DNA from: Caldilineaceae bacterium bin34 | GTDB lineage: Bacteria > Chloroflexota > Anaerolineae > Caldilineales > Caldilineaceae | DNA length: 37,978 bases | NCBI GenBank assembly: GCA_002238555.1 | Contig: MPMO01000048.1 | Span: forward strand, 1 to 37,978 | Direction: 5' to 3' | Part shown: in pieces, positions 1-8,119 of the stretch | How positions within the stretch are numbered: the stretch's first letter is position 1 | Layout: each line of letters starts with the position of its first letter | Program-made: the position numbers and the translations under genes | The notes under the pieces: generated by a model | What the model was told of the DNA's origin: nothing | The model's database searches: none | Seen by the model: only the letters and a program-made list of their open reading frames with translations

Positions 1-127
1 GCGGCTGGACCCGGAGGCGCCGGTGCCGTGGCTGGACCCCGTCCCGCCCTAACCCGACCTCGCCGGCGGGGGCGAACAGCCCCCCCCCGACCTCAGGTCG
101 CCCGGGTAGGGGTATCTGAACAGTTAC
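1..127 (+). mobile_element. right end of an IS66-like insertion sequence (truncated by window edge)
   Basis: The reverse complement of this end starts GTAACTGTTCAG and matches the start of the element at the other edge of the window at about 22 of 27 positions by hand alignment, so the two are imperfect terminal inverted repeats. IS66-family elements typically start GTAA and make 8-bp target duplications; an 8-bp repeat follows directly at 128-135. A short open frame ending at 52 would be the transposase C-terminus. The family call is inference from the ends only. Confidence 0.6.
2..52 (+). CDS. C-terminal tail of the IS transposase (partial, 5' end outside the window)
   Basis: Frame 2 reads 16 residues (RLDPEAPVPWLDPVPP) to a TAA at 50-52, 75 bases before the end of the terminal repeat. 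That placing fits the C-terminus of a single-ORF IS66-type transposase, but the piece is too short to identify by itself. The matching N-terminus would be the open frame that starts at 37947 at the other edge of the window. Confidence 0.35.
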   Translation, partial: RLDPEAPVPWLDPVPP

Positions 128-135
128 GATTTTCG
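128..135 (+). repeat. 8-bp direct repeat GATTTTCG next to the IS end (candidate target-site duplication)
   Basis: GATTTTCG follows the terminal GTTAC of the left-hand IS end directly. The same octamer in the same orientation comes directly before the GTAAC of the right-hand IS end at 37844-37851. Eight bases is the usual IS66 duplication length. Confidence 0.6.
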
Positions 136-449
136 GCCACCGATTTATCTTGGCCGTGTCCGTTTACACGGGAGGAGGGGATTAACCGGTCCGGGTGCAA
201 TTTGGCGGCGGGGTCCAACAGGCAAGGCTGGCTGGCAGCATGCACCGAATCACGACAAAGGGTTCATCTTGTCCCCAATACCTGCCCCCTCCGCCTCAGA
301 TGTGCCTCCGGGATTCACGCCGGCGAGCTTGCGAACGAAGGCAGCCGGCTGGTTGAACGGACCAATAGGGAACTAAGGAAGCCTGACCACTGACCAAGCC
401 GGAGAGGTGCTACCCTGAAACCTGCGAACCCACGGATCCGGAAGCAACC
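136..449. other. non-coding stretch upstream of the DUF1971 gene
   Basis: No convincing gene is present. A frame open through most of it has no family resemblance and runs across the IS end, so it is probably chance. A small inverted repeat, CCGTGT-N6-ACACGG, lies at 154-171. No clear promoter hexamers or tRNA-like fold were recognised. Confidence 0.4.
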
Positions 450-725
450 ATGAAAGCCTTGCCCGGCAATGTCAACTTATATTGGACCAGCCTGGACTTC
501 ACCGAAGACTCGCTGCCGGCAAATCTAGGCGAATCCCACCAAACCGGCGAGGACACGTGGGCGAAAATCGTGGTCCTCGAAGGTCGGCTTCGCTATTGCA
601 TTCTTGCGCCGGAGGCCAAGGAGTACGAACTTTCGTCTTCCCGCCCCGGTATCGTTGAACCCGCAGTACCGCACCGCGTGGAACCCATCGAGCAAGTTCG
701 GTTTCGGCTGGAGTTCTACTGCTGA
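450..725 (+). CDS. DUF1971 small cupin-like protein (tellurite-resistance-related family)
   Basis: The 91-residue product matches the whole DUF1971 pattern: an N-terminal MKALPGNV, a FTEDSLPANL segment with a histidine soon after, WAKIVVLEGRLRY in the middle, then PGIVEPAVPHRVEP and a C-terminal RFRLEFY. Family members are about 90-100 residues long and form a small single-domain cupin-like beta barrel; some are annotated as related to TehB or tellurite resistance, but their biochemistry is not settled. The start follows a weak GGA-rich region with no strong ribosome site. The gene stands alone, with an IS end upstream and the convergent GH16 gene downstream. Confidence 0.85.
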   Translation: MKALPGNVNLYWTSLDFTEDSLPANLGESHQTGEDTWAKIVVLEGRLRYCILAPEAKEYELSSSRPGIVEPAVPHRVEPIEQVRFRLEFYC

Positions 726-1093
726 CGAGTTGTCCCCCGCATCAGGCGGCAACCCTCGTCGTGCCGACCAGGGTAATGCCGCCAATGTGCTCGGCGTAGG
801 TGCGGAAGACCGCCTGCATGGCCAGAATTCGGTGCCGTGCCGCCGGTCTGGTCATCAGTCTCCAGACAAAGCGGAGACTCCGCGCCGGTGTCTGCATCGA
901 TAGCATCGCCGCCCCGGAACACCGCCGACGCGGCCCTGTTGGGCAGTCCGGTTGTTCAGCCTTGCCGACCAAGCGCTGCCAGGCTGGACCGTTGAGGTAG
1001 CGACGCACCTGCCGGGCCGCATTCTCATCGCTTTCTACTCCGATGTCCGAGGCCGGATTGCGTTTCAGGGCGACCCGGATCGGGCGGTACCCG
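726..1093 (-). other. non-coding or decayed region; unrecognised open frame on the minus strand
   Basis: On the minus strand a frame stays open from inside the 3' end of the GH16 gene down to a stop at 742-744. It includes a protein-like run (residues such as ENAARQVRRYLNGPAWQRLVG) but no start codon with a ribosome site and no family I recognise. It may be the remains of a gene that once followed the GH16 gene, or chance openness in GC-rich DNA. Confidence 0.25.
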
Positions 1094-1990
1094 CTACGGG
1101 TTGTCGCAGTCGTATACCCGCACCCAGTCCACTTCCATCCGTTGCGGCCAAATTTCCGGATCCACCCCGTGCCGGCCGCCCCAACTGCCTCCCACCGCGA
1201 TGTTGAGAATCAGGTGGAACGGTTTGTCGAACGGCCAGTGCCGGAAGTCGGCCTCGGGCTCCGTCAACCTCTCGTTCTCGAACGTGAAGTAGTGGTCGTC
1301 ATTGACAAACCCCCGAATCCCGGACGGTGTCCAGTCCAAGGCATACAGGTTGAACTCCGTGCGTGCCGTGGGCACGTTGATTGAAGCCCCCTGGTGGGTC
1401 CCCAGCATGTGGTTGTAGGCCGCGGTGTGCACCGTTGAATGCACCGAGTCCGGATTGAAGCCCACATGCTCCATGATGTCGATCTCCCCCGCCCTGGGCC
1501 ACCCGCCGTGCTGCCGTAGGTCCGGCAGCATCCAGATGGCCGGCCAGGTGCCGCGCCCGGACGGCAAACGGGCTGCGATCTCGAACCTGCCGTAGGTCCA
1601 TTCCTGCCGCGACAACAGACGGACCGATGTGTAGCCGTTGCCCTGAAAGGTTTCCCGGTGGGCCTCGATGACCAGCAGTCCGTCCTCCACCCGCGCATTT
1701 TCGGATCTTGACTCCGTGTAGAACTGAAGTTCATGGTTGCCCCAGCCATGACCGCCCCGATCGTACCGCCACCGCTCCGGGTCGGGCAGCCCTTCGTAGT
1801 CGAACTCGTCGGACCAGACCAGATCGCATCCTTCGGGTACCGCCACCTGCAGGCGGGTGGCCTTCCCCTTCCCCAACTCTGACCAGGCAGGTATTTGGTC
1901 GGATGTGCACGAACCGAGGACCAGGAGGCAGACAGCTGTCAACAGGGCTGCTCCGCGCATGCGAATTGAGTTGCGAGAGAGCTTGCGCAT
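1094..1990 (-). CDS. GH16-family glycoside hydrolase lipoprotein (laminarinase / beta-glucanase-like)
   Basis: The 298-residue protein has an N-terminal membrane-targeting segment (about 12-27) ending in a lipobox VLGSC with Cys28, so it should be lipid-anchored on the cell surface. Residues 55-295 form a GH16 jelly-roll: WSDEFDY near 59, then the catalytic signature GEIDIMEHVG with nucleophile Glu169, Asp171 and acid/base Glu174. The family cuts beta-1,3/1,4-glucans, and some members cut sulfated galactans by retaining hydrolysis. The M after the beta-bulge (IDIM) is common in laminarinase-type members, but substrate cannot be fixed from sequence alone. It is the only secreted glycosidase here. 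A long divergent region separates it from the 2-hydroxyacid dehydrogenase. Confidence 0.9.
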   Translation of the reverse strand: MRKLSRNSIRMRGAALLTAVCLLVLGSCTSDQIPAWSELGKGKATRLQVAVPEGCDLVWSDEFDYEGLPDPERWRYDRGGHGWGNHELQFYTESRSENARVEDGLLVIEAHRETFQGNGYTSVRLLSRQEWTYGRFEIAARLPSGRGTWPAIWMLPDLRQHGGWPRAGEIDIMEHVGFNPDSVHSTVHTAAYNHMLGTHQGASINVPTARTEFNLYALDWTPSGIRGFVNDDHYFTFENERLTEPEADFRHWPFDKPFHLILNIAVGGSWGGRHGVDPEIWPQRMEVDWVRVYDCDNP

Positions 1991-2324
1991 GTGGCCATCT
2001 CAATGGTGCACGCGGGAAGTCCGGCCGCCGGGCAACTTTAGCGCGGACCGGCCGGGTACCGGCAACCGTAACAGGCCTCGGTGCACGAACGGTCATCCGG
2101 TGCAACGCAAGGGGCCGCCAACGCCAAGGGAAGATGGCGGCCGCCCTGGCCACCGATGTTCGGCACCGGGCAAACTACATCAGGCAGGCTGTCATTATCC
2201 TGATGATCCCGCGGTATGGGATCATTGATCCCATGCACAGAGACGTGCCGCAGGTGCGTGACAGGTTCGAGTCCGCGAAATGCCGGCCGTCGGCACTCAG
2301 CAAACAACCAGTCAGGTGAAACCC
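1991..2324. promoter_or_regulatory. divergent intergenic region between GH16 (-) and the dehydrogenase (+)
   Basis: These 334 bases hold no supported gene and must carry the promoters of both flanking genes. A perfect 19-nt palindrome at 2216-2234 is listed separately. A good ribosome site AGGTGA at 2314-2319 serves the downstream gene. Confidence 0.55.
2216..2234. promoter_or_regulatory. perfect 19-nt palindrome, candidate operator
   Basis: ATGGGATCATTGATCCCAT is a 9-bp inverted repeat around one central base, 91 bases upstream of the dehydrogenase start. Its length and symmetry suit a dimeric repressor of the GntR or LacI type, families that often control sugar and sugar-acid genes. No repressor gene lies in the window, so the identity of the binder is open. 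Confidence 0.45.
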
Positions 2325-3278
2325 ATGAGCCAGCGCGTCGTGGTCGGCCATCGCCACGTCTCCCCCGATGATCCGGGCATCAAGGTCCTGCTTGAGGCAG
2401 GCCTGGAAGTGACGGCTCATGCCCACTTCCATGCCCCCGAGGCACAGGCGGACCTCGAACGCTGCGACGGCATGATCGTGTCGCTGCAACCCATCGACGG
2501 GCCGCAGCTGGACCGCATGCCCAACTGCAAGGTAATAACCCGCCTGGGCGTGGGTTATGACAACATTGACGTGCCGGCCGCCACCGCGCGCGGGGTGCGC
2601 ATCACTTACGTGCCCGACTACGGAGTACACGAAGTCTCTACCCACGCCATCACGCTGCTGCTGGTCATGGCGCGCAACATGGAATCGCTGCTCAAGGCCA
2701 GCGCGGAGGGCCGGTGGGACTACGCGGCCATGGGTACGGTCCAGCGCATCCAGGATCAGACCCTGGGGGTCCTTGGCTTGGGCCGCATCGGACTCCAGAC
2801 CGCACTCAAGGGACTGGGACTGGGCATGCGCGTCCTTGGCTACGACCCGGTAATCCCCGATGAGGACATTCGGGCGACGGGCATTGAACCGGCGGACATG
2901 GACCGGGTACTGGCGGAAGCGGACTACATCTCGCTGCACGTTCCCTCCATGCCGGAAACCCGCCACATCATCAATGCCGAAGCCCTGGCCGCCATGAAGC
3001 CGACGGCCCGGATCATCAACACGGCCCGTGGACCCTTGATCGACGAGGAGGCCCTGCTCGCGGCCGTCCGCAACGGCACGATCGCGGGTGCCGCCCTGGA
3101 CGTTTTCGAAACGGAACCCCCACCGGAGGACCATCCGCTTCTGCACGAGCCCAATGTCATCGTGACCCCGCACGCGGCCTGGTATTCGGAAGCCGCCAAG
3201 ACGGACATGCAGGTCAAGGCCTCGCAGGATATCGTAAACGTACTCTCCGGCAACGAACCCGTCTATCCGCTGAATTAG
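2325..3278 (+). CDS. D-isomer-specific 2-hydroxyacid dehydrogenase (NAD(P)-dependent)
   Basis: The 317-residue protein has the two-domain fold of this family. The split substrate domain carries the motif LGVGYDNID near 74-82. The nucleotide-binding motif GLGRIG is at 151-156. The catalytic triad is Arg235 (NTARG), Glu264 (FETEP) and His283 (TPHAAW). Members interconvert 2-keto acids and D-2-hydroxy acids with NADH or NADPH; phosphoglycerate, glyoxylate and hydroxypyruvate are typical substrates. The start at 2325 is chosen over an upstream ATG at 2280 because AGGTGA lies 5 bases before it. The gene is followed after 53 bases by an MDR oxidoreductase on the same strand, probably one operon, and may act in sugar-acid breakdown. 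Confidence 0.9.
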   Translation: MSQRVVVGHRHVSPDDPGIKVLLEAGLEVTAHAHFHAPEAQADLERCDGMIVSLQPIDGPQLDRMPNCKVITRLGVGYDNIDVPAATARGVRITYVPDYGVHEVSTHAITLLLVMARNMESLLKASAEGRWDYAAMGTVQRIQDQTLGVLGLGRIGLQTALKGLGLGMRVLGYDPVIPDEDIRATGIEPADMDRVLAEADYISLHVPSMPETRHIINAEALAAMKPTARIINTARGPLIDEEALLAAVRNGTIAGAALDVFETEPPPEDHPLLHEPNVIVTPHAAWYSEAAKTDMQVKASQDIVNVLSGNEPVYPLN

Positions 3279-3331
3279 GGATGGGGTCACCCATTCCGTC
3301 TTTGCGTTCCGCCATCAAGGAGCCTTGAACC

Positions 3332-4348
3332 ATGCAGGCCACCGCCGTCTATGTGAACGAAGACAAGACCTTCCATGTGGGCACCTTTCCCGTTCCCAAT
3401 CTGGTTGGCGACGAAGTCCTGATCCGGACCCACTACTCCGGCATCAGCGTCGGCACGGAGTTCACGGCCGTGCGCGGCACGCGCTACTACGGGGAATTCC
3501 CCATGGTCCTGGGCTACCAGGGCACCGGCCGCATTGAGGCCGTGGGACCGGAGGCCGAGCGGTTCCAGCCCGGCGACCCGGTCTACTTCCGGACCAGCAC
3601 CATGCCCATGGAGATCGACGGCGAGGAGGTCCTGCAGCGAAGCGGCACCTGGGCCAGCCACGTCATCCATTCGGAAAAGCAAAGGGTCGAGCCCCTGCCG
3701 GAGGGAGTCGATGGCGCCACGGCTTCCATGTTCGTCATGCCTGCGGTCGGCCTCAACGCCGTGGACATGGCCGGTGTGCGCATGGGGGACTGGGTGGCGA
3801 TCCAGGGAGTCGGCCTAATTGGCCTGGGCGTGGTGGCCGCCTGTTTCCTGCGCGGGGCCAAGCCTATTGCCATTGACATGATGCCGAACCGATTGGATCT
3901 GGCCCGGCAGTTCGGCGCCGCGGCCGTCGTCAATCCGGCCGATGGCGACGTGCTGGAGCAGGTCAGGGCGATTACGGGTTCGGACGGCGTGGACGTCTCC
4001 TTCGAGGGCACCGGCGTGGGATCCCTCATCGATCAGGCCATCTCCCTTGTCCGCATGCACGGCAAGTTCGTCTACCTGGCTGTCTACGGCGAAGCACCCG
4101 TCGCCACGCGCTTCATGCCGGCCCATCACCGCCGCCTCACGGCCTACTACCCTTGCGACGACGGTCTGGAACCGTGCCGCGAAGCGGTCCTCAACCAGAT
4201 GGCCCTGGGCGTACTGCCCTGGCACAAGACCATTTCCCACAAAATTCTGGTCGAGGACATGCCGGAATGGTGCGCCCGCATCCTCAATCGCCAGACCCCG
4301 GAACTGCTTGGTTCCGTAATTGACTGGCAGGTTCCAAATCCCGTGTAG
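3332..4348 (+). CDS. MDR-superfamily oxidoreductase without zinc ligands
   Basis: The 338-residue protein has the medium-chain dehydrogenase layout: an N-terminal GroES-like domain with GYQGTGRIEAVGP near 61-73, then a Rossmann domain with GVGLIG at 159-164 and an acidic residue (AIDMMPNR) after the second strand. The usual catalytic zinc motif (Cys-Gly-x-Cys) reads SGISVGTE at 36-43, and the four structural-zinc cysteines are absent, so zinc-dependent alcohol oxidation is unlikely. NAD(P)-dependent reduction or dehydrogenation of a sugar-derived compound is possible. AAGGAG at 3317-3322 supports the start. It lies downstream of the hydroxyacid dehydrogenase and converges on the sulfatase gene. 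Confidence 0.85.
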   Translation: MQATAVYVNEDKTFHVGTFPVPNLVGDEVLIRTHYSGISVGTEFTAVRGTRYYGEFPMVLGYQGTGRIEAVGPEAERFQPGDPVYFRTSTMPMEIDGEEVLQRSGTWASHVIHSEKQRVEPLPEGVDGATASMFVMPAVGLNAVDMAGVRMGDWVAIQGVGLIGLGVVAACFLRGAKPIAIDMMPNRLDLARQFGAAAVVNPADGDVLEQVRAITGSDGVDVSFEGTGVGSLIDQAISLVRMHGKFVYLAVYGEAPVATRFMPAHHRRLTAYYPCDDGLEPCREAVLNQMALGVLPWHKTISHKILVEDMPEWCARILNRQTPELLGSVIDWQVPNPV

Positions 4349-4489
4349 GCCCAAGCTCCCGCCGTGTACCTACATGACCAATACCAGCCACGGTACTGCC
4401 CATTCGAAACCCGGTCGGTGAAGTGGTGTTCTGGGACTACATGCAGTTTCCGGACCCGCCCGTTGGCCCTGTAGCACCCGGTGCAGGAT

Positions 4490-5941
4490 CTACAAATCGG
4501 CTTCCGGTCCGACAGCACCAATCTGCAACACTGGGTACTGCGAGTTGAGCAGAGTCAGGTCCCCCGTCTCCCGGATGCAGCCCCAAATCCGGGACAGCAG
4601 ACGATCGGCTTCGCCATGCCTGCGACCAGGGGCGGCCAGCAGGTTCCGCTCCTCGTGCGGGTCCTCGGCCAGGTTGTACATCTCGTCGTGGGCGAAGCCG
4701 TTGAAGACGTACTTCCAGTCGCTGTCCCACAGGATTCGTTGGGTCAGTTGGAAGCGGGTGCCCTCATATTCCGCATATCCGCACCGATCGTCCGTCAACT
4801 GTTCGCAGTCGGCCCGACAGAGGTCCGCAAACGAAGAACTGTCCGGGTTTTCCGGGCTGTCCAGCCCCAGCAGATCCAGCAGCGTGGGATACAGATCCTG
4901 CAGCCCCACCAGGACATCGGATTCCTGCCCGGCCTTGATGCCCGGCCCGGCCATCACCATCGGCACCCGGTAAATCTCTTCGCCGGCACCGAAGTTCTTG
5001 CAGTAGAGGCCGTGGGCCCCCAGCGCGTCGCCGTGATCGGAGGTTAGGACAACAATGGTGTTGTCCGCCTGTCCCGCCGCCTCCAGCTGATCCAGCAACT
5101 GCCCGAAGAGCGTGTCGATCTCCGTAACGGAAGCGTAGTAGCAGACTGTTGCGTTCCGGTGGTCCTCCTCGCTCCAGCCATGCCAAGGCGCCCGAGCCCG
5201 CGCATAGATCTCCGGGCGGCCCCCCAAGTCGTCCCGCAACGTGGGCGAGACCGGCACATCCAGGCCCTTGTACCGATCGAAGGCTTCCTGCCCGGTGAAA
5301 AACGGGTCGTGCGGCTCAAGGACGCTTACGAAACACGCCCAGGGATCCTGCCCCGTCGTCACGTCGGCCAGGTACGAGGCGGCGTTGGACACATGGATGC
5401 CGAGACCCCTCTCTTCCGGCGGAACTTCGGTCACACCACAGAACCGGTGGGGTGCGTAACCGGGCCTTGGCGTCAGCCAGCCCTCGTGTTGCCAGCGGCC
5501 CTCGGACATCCCTTGACGAGCCCTACCCACCGCCTCGACCACCTGGGGCGATGCTGCTGTGGCCGTGGTCTCCCAACCGAAACGACCCGGTTCCTCCGTG
5601 TGCTCGACATGCCACTTGCCGAAGTAGCCGGTACGGTAGCCGGCTTGCCTCAACTCCTCGGCCCAGTGTCGCGCCGGGCGCAGGACGGCTCGATCCGGCC
5701 GGACCGTATGAGTCACGGTCCACACGTTGTGGTTGTGCGGCAACAGGCCCGTCATGAGGCTGGCGCGGGCCGGCGAGCAAATCGCGTTGGGCGTGTGGGC
5801 CCGCGTGAACCGGATGCCCCGCGCCTGCAGGGCCGCAAAGTTGGGAGTCAGGCAGGGGTTGCCCTCATCCAGCACGGCCGCCTGCATCTGATCCGCCATC
5901 AGAAACAGCAGGTTGGGCTGGCTGGGCAAAGCGGACATCAT
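4490..5941 (-). CDS. type I (formylglycine) sulfatase, no visible signal peptide
   Basis: The 483-residue protein is an S1-type sulfatase. It has NLLFLMADQ at its N-terminus with metal ligand Asp17, the modification motif CSPAR with Cys55 (converted to formylglycine by a maturase not in this window), Lys109 and His111 in FGKWH, His211 in EPHD, and metal ligands Asp302 and His303 in SDHGD. Such enzymes remove sulfate esters from carbohydrates or other organic sulfates. No signal peptide precedes the first strand, so the enzyme should be cytoplasmic and act on imported fragments. The start could also be the second Met at 5938. It converges with the MDR gene 141 bases away. Confidence 0.92.
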   Translation of the reverse strand: MMSALPSQPNLLFLMADQMQAAVLDEGNPCLTPNFAALQARGIRFTRAHTPNAICSPARASLMTGLLPHNHNVWTVTHTVRPDRAVLRPARHWAEELRQAGYRTGYFGKWHVEHTEEPGRFGWETTATAASPQVVEAVGRARQGMSEGRWQHEGWLTPRPGYAPHRFCGVTEVPPEERGLGIHVSNAASYLADVTTGQDPWACFVSVLEPHDPFFTGQEAFDRYKGLDVPVSPTLRDDLGGRPEIYARARAPWHGWSEEDHRNATVCYYASVTEIDTLFGQLLDQLEAAGQADNTIVVLTSDHGDALGAHGLYCKNFGAGEEIYRVPMVMAGPGIKAGQESDVLVGLQDLYPTLLDLLGLDSPENPDSSSFADLCRADCEQLTDDRCGYAEYEGTRFQLTQRILWDSDWKYVFNGFAHDEMYNLAEDPHEERNLLAAPGRRHGEADRLLSRIWGCIRETGDLTLLNSQYPVLQIGAVGPEADL

Positions 5942-5989
5942 GCGGATTCAGTCCGTGGGGCCGAAAGGGCCGGTTATCCGGGCGAGGTC

Positions 5990-6430
5990 TCAGATCAGTT
6001 GGATGAGGACCGGGGACAACTGCACCAGGGTCGTGATGATGAATACGACGATCGTAACGATGACCACGCGTACCACCGAACGCACCACGCGCTGCCTGGA
6101 CACGCTGGTGCGCAGATAGTGTTCGGTCCACAGGGTTGCCACCAGCCACGCCAGGCCCAGCAACACGAAACCGAAACGTTGAATGGCGGAAATGGTGAAC
6201 CGGTGCACACCGAGCATATCCAGCATGCCCGCCATGGACTGGGGCGCGGTCAGGAGGGGCCACACCCATGCCGCGGTGGCCAGAGCCCAGACCAGGTACA
6301 CCAGAAAGTACTTGTCGACCCGGTTGGCCGATGTGTAGTCCATCAGGCGCCTGAAGCTGTTGCCCAACACTGCGTCCTCTTGCAAACCGACATTGTGCGC
6401 CCCCCATGAGACGGCCCGCCATTGTGACAT
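5990..6430 (-). CDS. small integral membrane protein, function unknown
   Basis: This 146-residue protein has three predicted membrane helices (about 41-60, 87-103 and 121-138) and no recognisable catalytic motif. The start at 6430 (MSQWRAV) is a guess: the frame stays open to 6757, but the extra sequence is basic, low in hydrophobic structure and unlike protein. No clear ribosome site is visible. It lies 48 bases upstream of the sulfatase on the same strand and could be cotranscribed with it. I do not recognise the family. Confidence 0.6.
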   Translation of the reverse strand: MSQWRAVSWGAHNVGLQEDAVLGNSFRRLMDYTSANRVDKYFLVYLVWALATAAWVWPLLTAPQSMAGMLDMLGVHRFTISAIQRFGFVLLGLAWLVATLWTEHYLRTSVSRQRVVRSVVRVVIVTIVVFIITTLVQLSPVLIQLI

Positions 6431-6772
6431 AGACACAGCTGTTCCGTGGGAGCTTCGGGCCCGGCCCGGGCAATTGCACTCCACCGGGACAGGACCTGGC
6501 GCAGACATACCCTGTGCGGCGGAGCATGGTGCTGTTGTGATTCGCAGCCATGACCGAGACCAACAGCAACGTCCGGGGCCACGGCCTTCCCGTCCCCTCC
6601 CAACACCACAGGCAACAGGTGGTGGCAACGTCGAGGATGACCCGCGCCTCGCAGCGGACCTCCCGTCCCGGCGAACCGGAACTCTCAGGGCATCAAGCTG
6701 ACGCTCACAACATTGGGTAACGGGGCAACCGCGGGTTTTGGATGGGACCCACACCAACCCTGGGATTGTTCG
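6431..6772. other. intergenic stretch with no recognised gene
   Basis: These 342 bases separate the small membrane protein from the end of the Uma2 gene; both lie on the minus strand. Long open frames exist on both strands but look like chance GC-rich openness. No terminator or promoter could be named with confidence. Confidence 0.4.
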
Positions 6773-7780
6773 TCAGTCTCCGGTGGGGCGCCATTCCTCA
6801 TCGGTCAACCCGCAGTGCCTGCGCACCTCGGACAGAAACTGTGAGCTTTCGCCTCCAGCCAGCCAGGTCATGATGAGACCGGTGTCGGGCAGAGGTGCCC
6901 CGGCCTGTGCCAGGAACACCCTCATCCGCTGCGCAGTGTCCTGATCAAAGGTGGCCGCAACCAGGTTGAAAATCAACGCTTCGCGATCCGCGATCGCATC
7001 CTTGTAGCTTGCAGCCAGCGTCTCATGATCGGACCGCAGTTCCCCGTGGTCGGACTGTAGCGCCTCATGGTCCTCAAGCATTTCTTCGTGCGGGCGCACC
7101 GGTACTTTCGTCACGGGTTCCCTTAAGCGAAATCCGCCATCCCGGAGCCGACCATGCAGCACCTCCGACAGAATCAGTTCATGGCGCAGGACCGGTGAAT
7201 ACCCCACCCAGGACCGTTCCTCGTCCCGCCAAGCCACCGACAAGGCCTGATAGCGACCGTCGGGCCCCAACTGCCAACCTTGCAACGGTCCGCCGTCCAG
7301 GATTGCCCCCATGCGGACCGTTTCCGTCGGTTCACTGACGGGATCCACCATCCAATACTCGGCGATCCCCATCCCGGCATACCACTCCTTCTTCTGTGCC
7401 AATTCCTTGTTCACCGTCTCGGGGGAAGCGATTTCGAACACGCACAGGGGTGCCTGGGGCATGTCCCTGAGCCGCACCGCACCATCCCCCTCCAACTCGA
7501 AGGGCAGGACCATGATGTCGGGATCACAGTGGCTCCACTTGCCATCCAACTCGAAGTACAGGCCACGTTCCGTCACCACTTCGAACGGCCGGTTCCACTT
7601 GCGCAGGATCGCAACCAGGGCTTCGATCAGGTACACGACGATGAGTTGGTGCCGACCTGCAAGCATTTCTTCTTCCCTGGGCCGTTCAGCAGGAAATTCC
7701 GGTGTGTCCCAAGTTGGCACCCTGACTGAAAAGGTCTTCTCCGCAACGGATTCGGGGACGGGCAACACCACTGCTGTCAT
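6773..7780 (-). CDS. Uma2-family (DUF820) putative restriction-endonuclease-fold protein
   Basis: The 335-residue protein carries the Uma2 PD-(D/E)XK-like core in the first 200 residues: Asp86 and Asp88 in CDPDIMVL, Glu116 in FEIASPET, lysines at 125 and 131, then WYAGMGIAEYWMVDP, typical of the family. The C-terminal third has a charged helical repeat (DHEALQSDH...SDHETLAAS, about 255-285), probably coiled coil. Uma2 proteins are abundant in cyanobacteria and Chloroflexota; their role, possibly DNA cleavage linked to mobile DNA, is not established. The start at 7780 is chosen because sequence above it in the same frame is a decayed ABC ATPase. No strong ribosome site is visible. Confidence 0.85.
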   Translation of the reverse strand: MTAVVLPVPESVAEKTFSVRVPTWDTPEFPAERPREEEMLAGRHQLIVVYLIEALVAILRKWNRPFEVVTERGLYFELDGKWSHCDPDIMVLPFELEGDGAVRLRDMPQAPLCVFEIASPETVNKELAQKKEWYAGMGIAEYWMVDPVSEPTETVRMGAILDGGPLQGWQLGPDGRYQALSVAWRDEERSWVGYSPVLRHELILSEVLHGRLRDGGFRLREPVTKVPVRPHEEMLEDHEALQSDHGELRSDHETLAASYKDAIADREALIFNLVAATFDQDTAQRMRVFLAQAGAPLPDTGLIMTWLAGGESSQFLSEVRRHCGLTDEEWRPTGD

Positions 7781-7994
7781 GGGAGGTTCACTCACGACCA
7801 AGCTCCTCAAGGCTTGGCAATGGCAAATTGCCGTGCCTTCATCGTTCCACAACTCATGTTGTACCTCACCTGCTCCCAAGCCAGGAGCACTGTGTTCCGT
7901 TGGGTACTTTAGACCCAAGGGCCCGTCGCGATGATCAACTCGCCGCCCCGGCACGCTTGGCACCCACAGCGGTGGCAGGAGCGGACCGAGCGGC

Positions 7995-8119
7995 AGGGGG
8001 ACCAGACTGCCGACCAACACCATGGCAATCATCACCCGCCGGCGCATACCATTGGACAGCTCGAAGGTGTGGGCGTCGTAGTTCTGCGCCGGACGCGCGA
8101 GGCCGACATGTTCCAGGGT
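7995..8119 (-). pseudogene. remnant of an Opp/Dpp-type ABC transporter ATPase
   Basis: About 104 bases ending at 8119 align, at roughly 84 % by my hand count, with 14678-14781 inside the intact ATPase gene of the importer downstream. Read on the minus strand it gives LEHVGLARPAQNYDAHTFEL, then SNGMRRRVMIAMVLVG; the intact gene has LERVGIARPAQNYDAYTFEL and SGGMRQRVMIAMALVC. The ABC signature Gly is changed to Asn and both flanks lose similarity abruptly, so this is a dead fragment. It is in frame with the upstream extension of the Uma2 open frame, which makes that ORF look falsely long. Confidence 0.8.

Noticed and set aside
28..393. 121-codon plus-strand frame near the left edge
   Set aside because: It crosses the IS end and the 8-bp duplication, has no family likeness and no ribosome site.
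7781..8047. N-terminal extension that would make Uma2 a 424-residue ABC-Uma2 fusion
   Set aside because: The extension starts inside a dead ABC ATPase fragment and has no protein-like conservation after it; the family alignment starts at about 7780.
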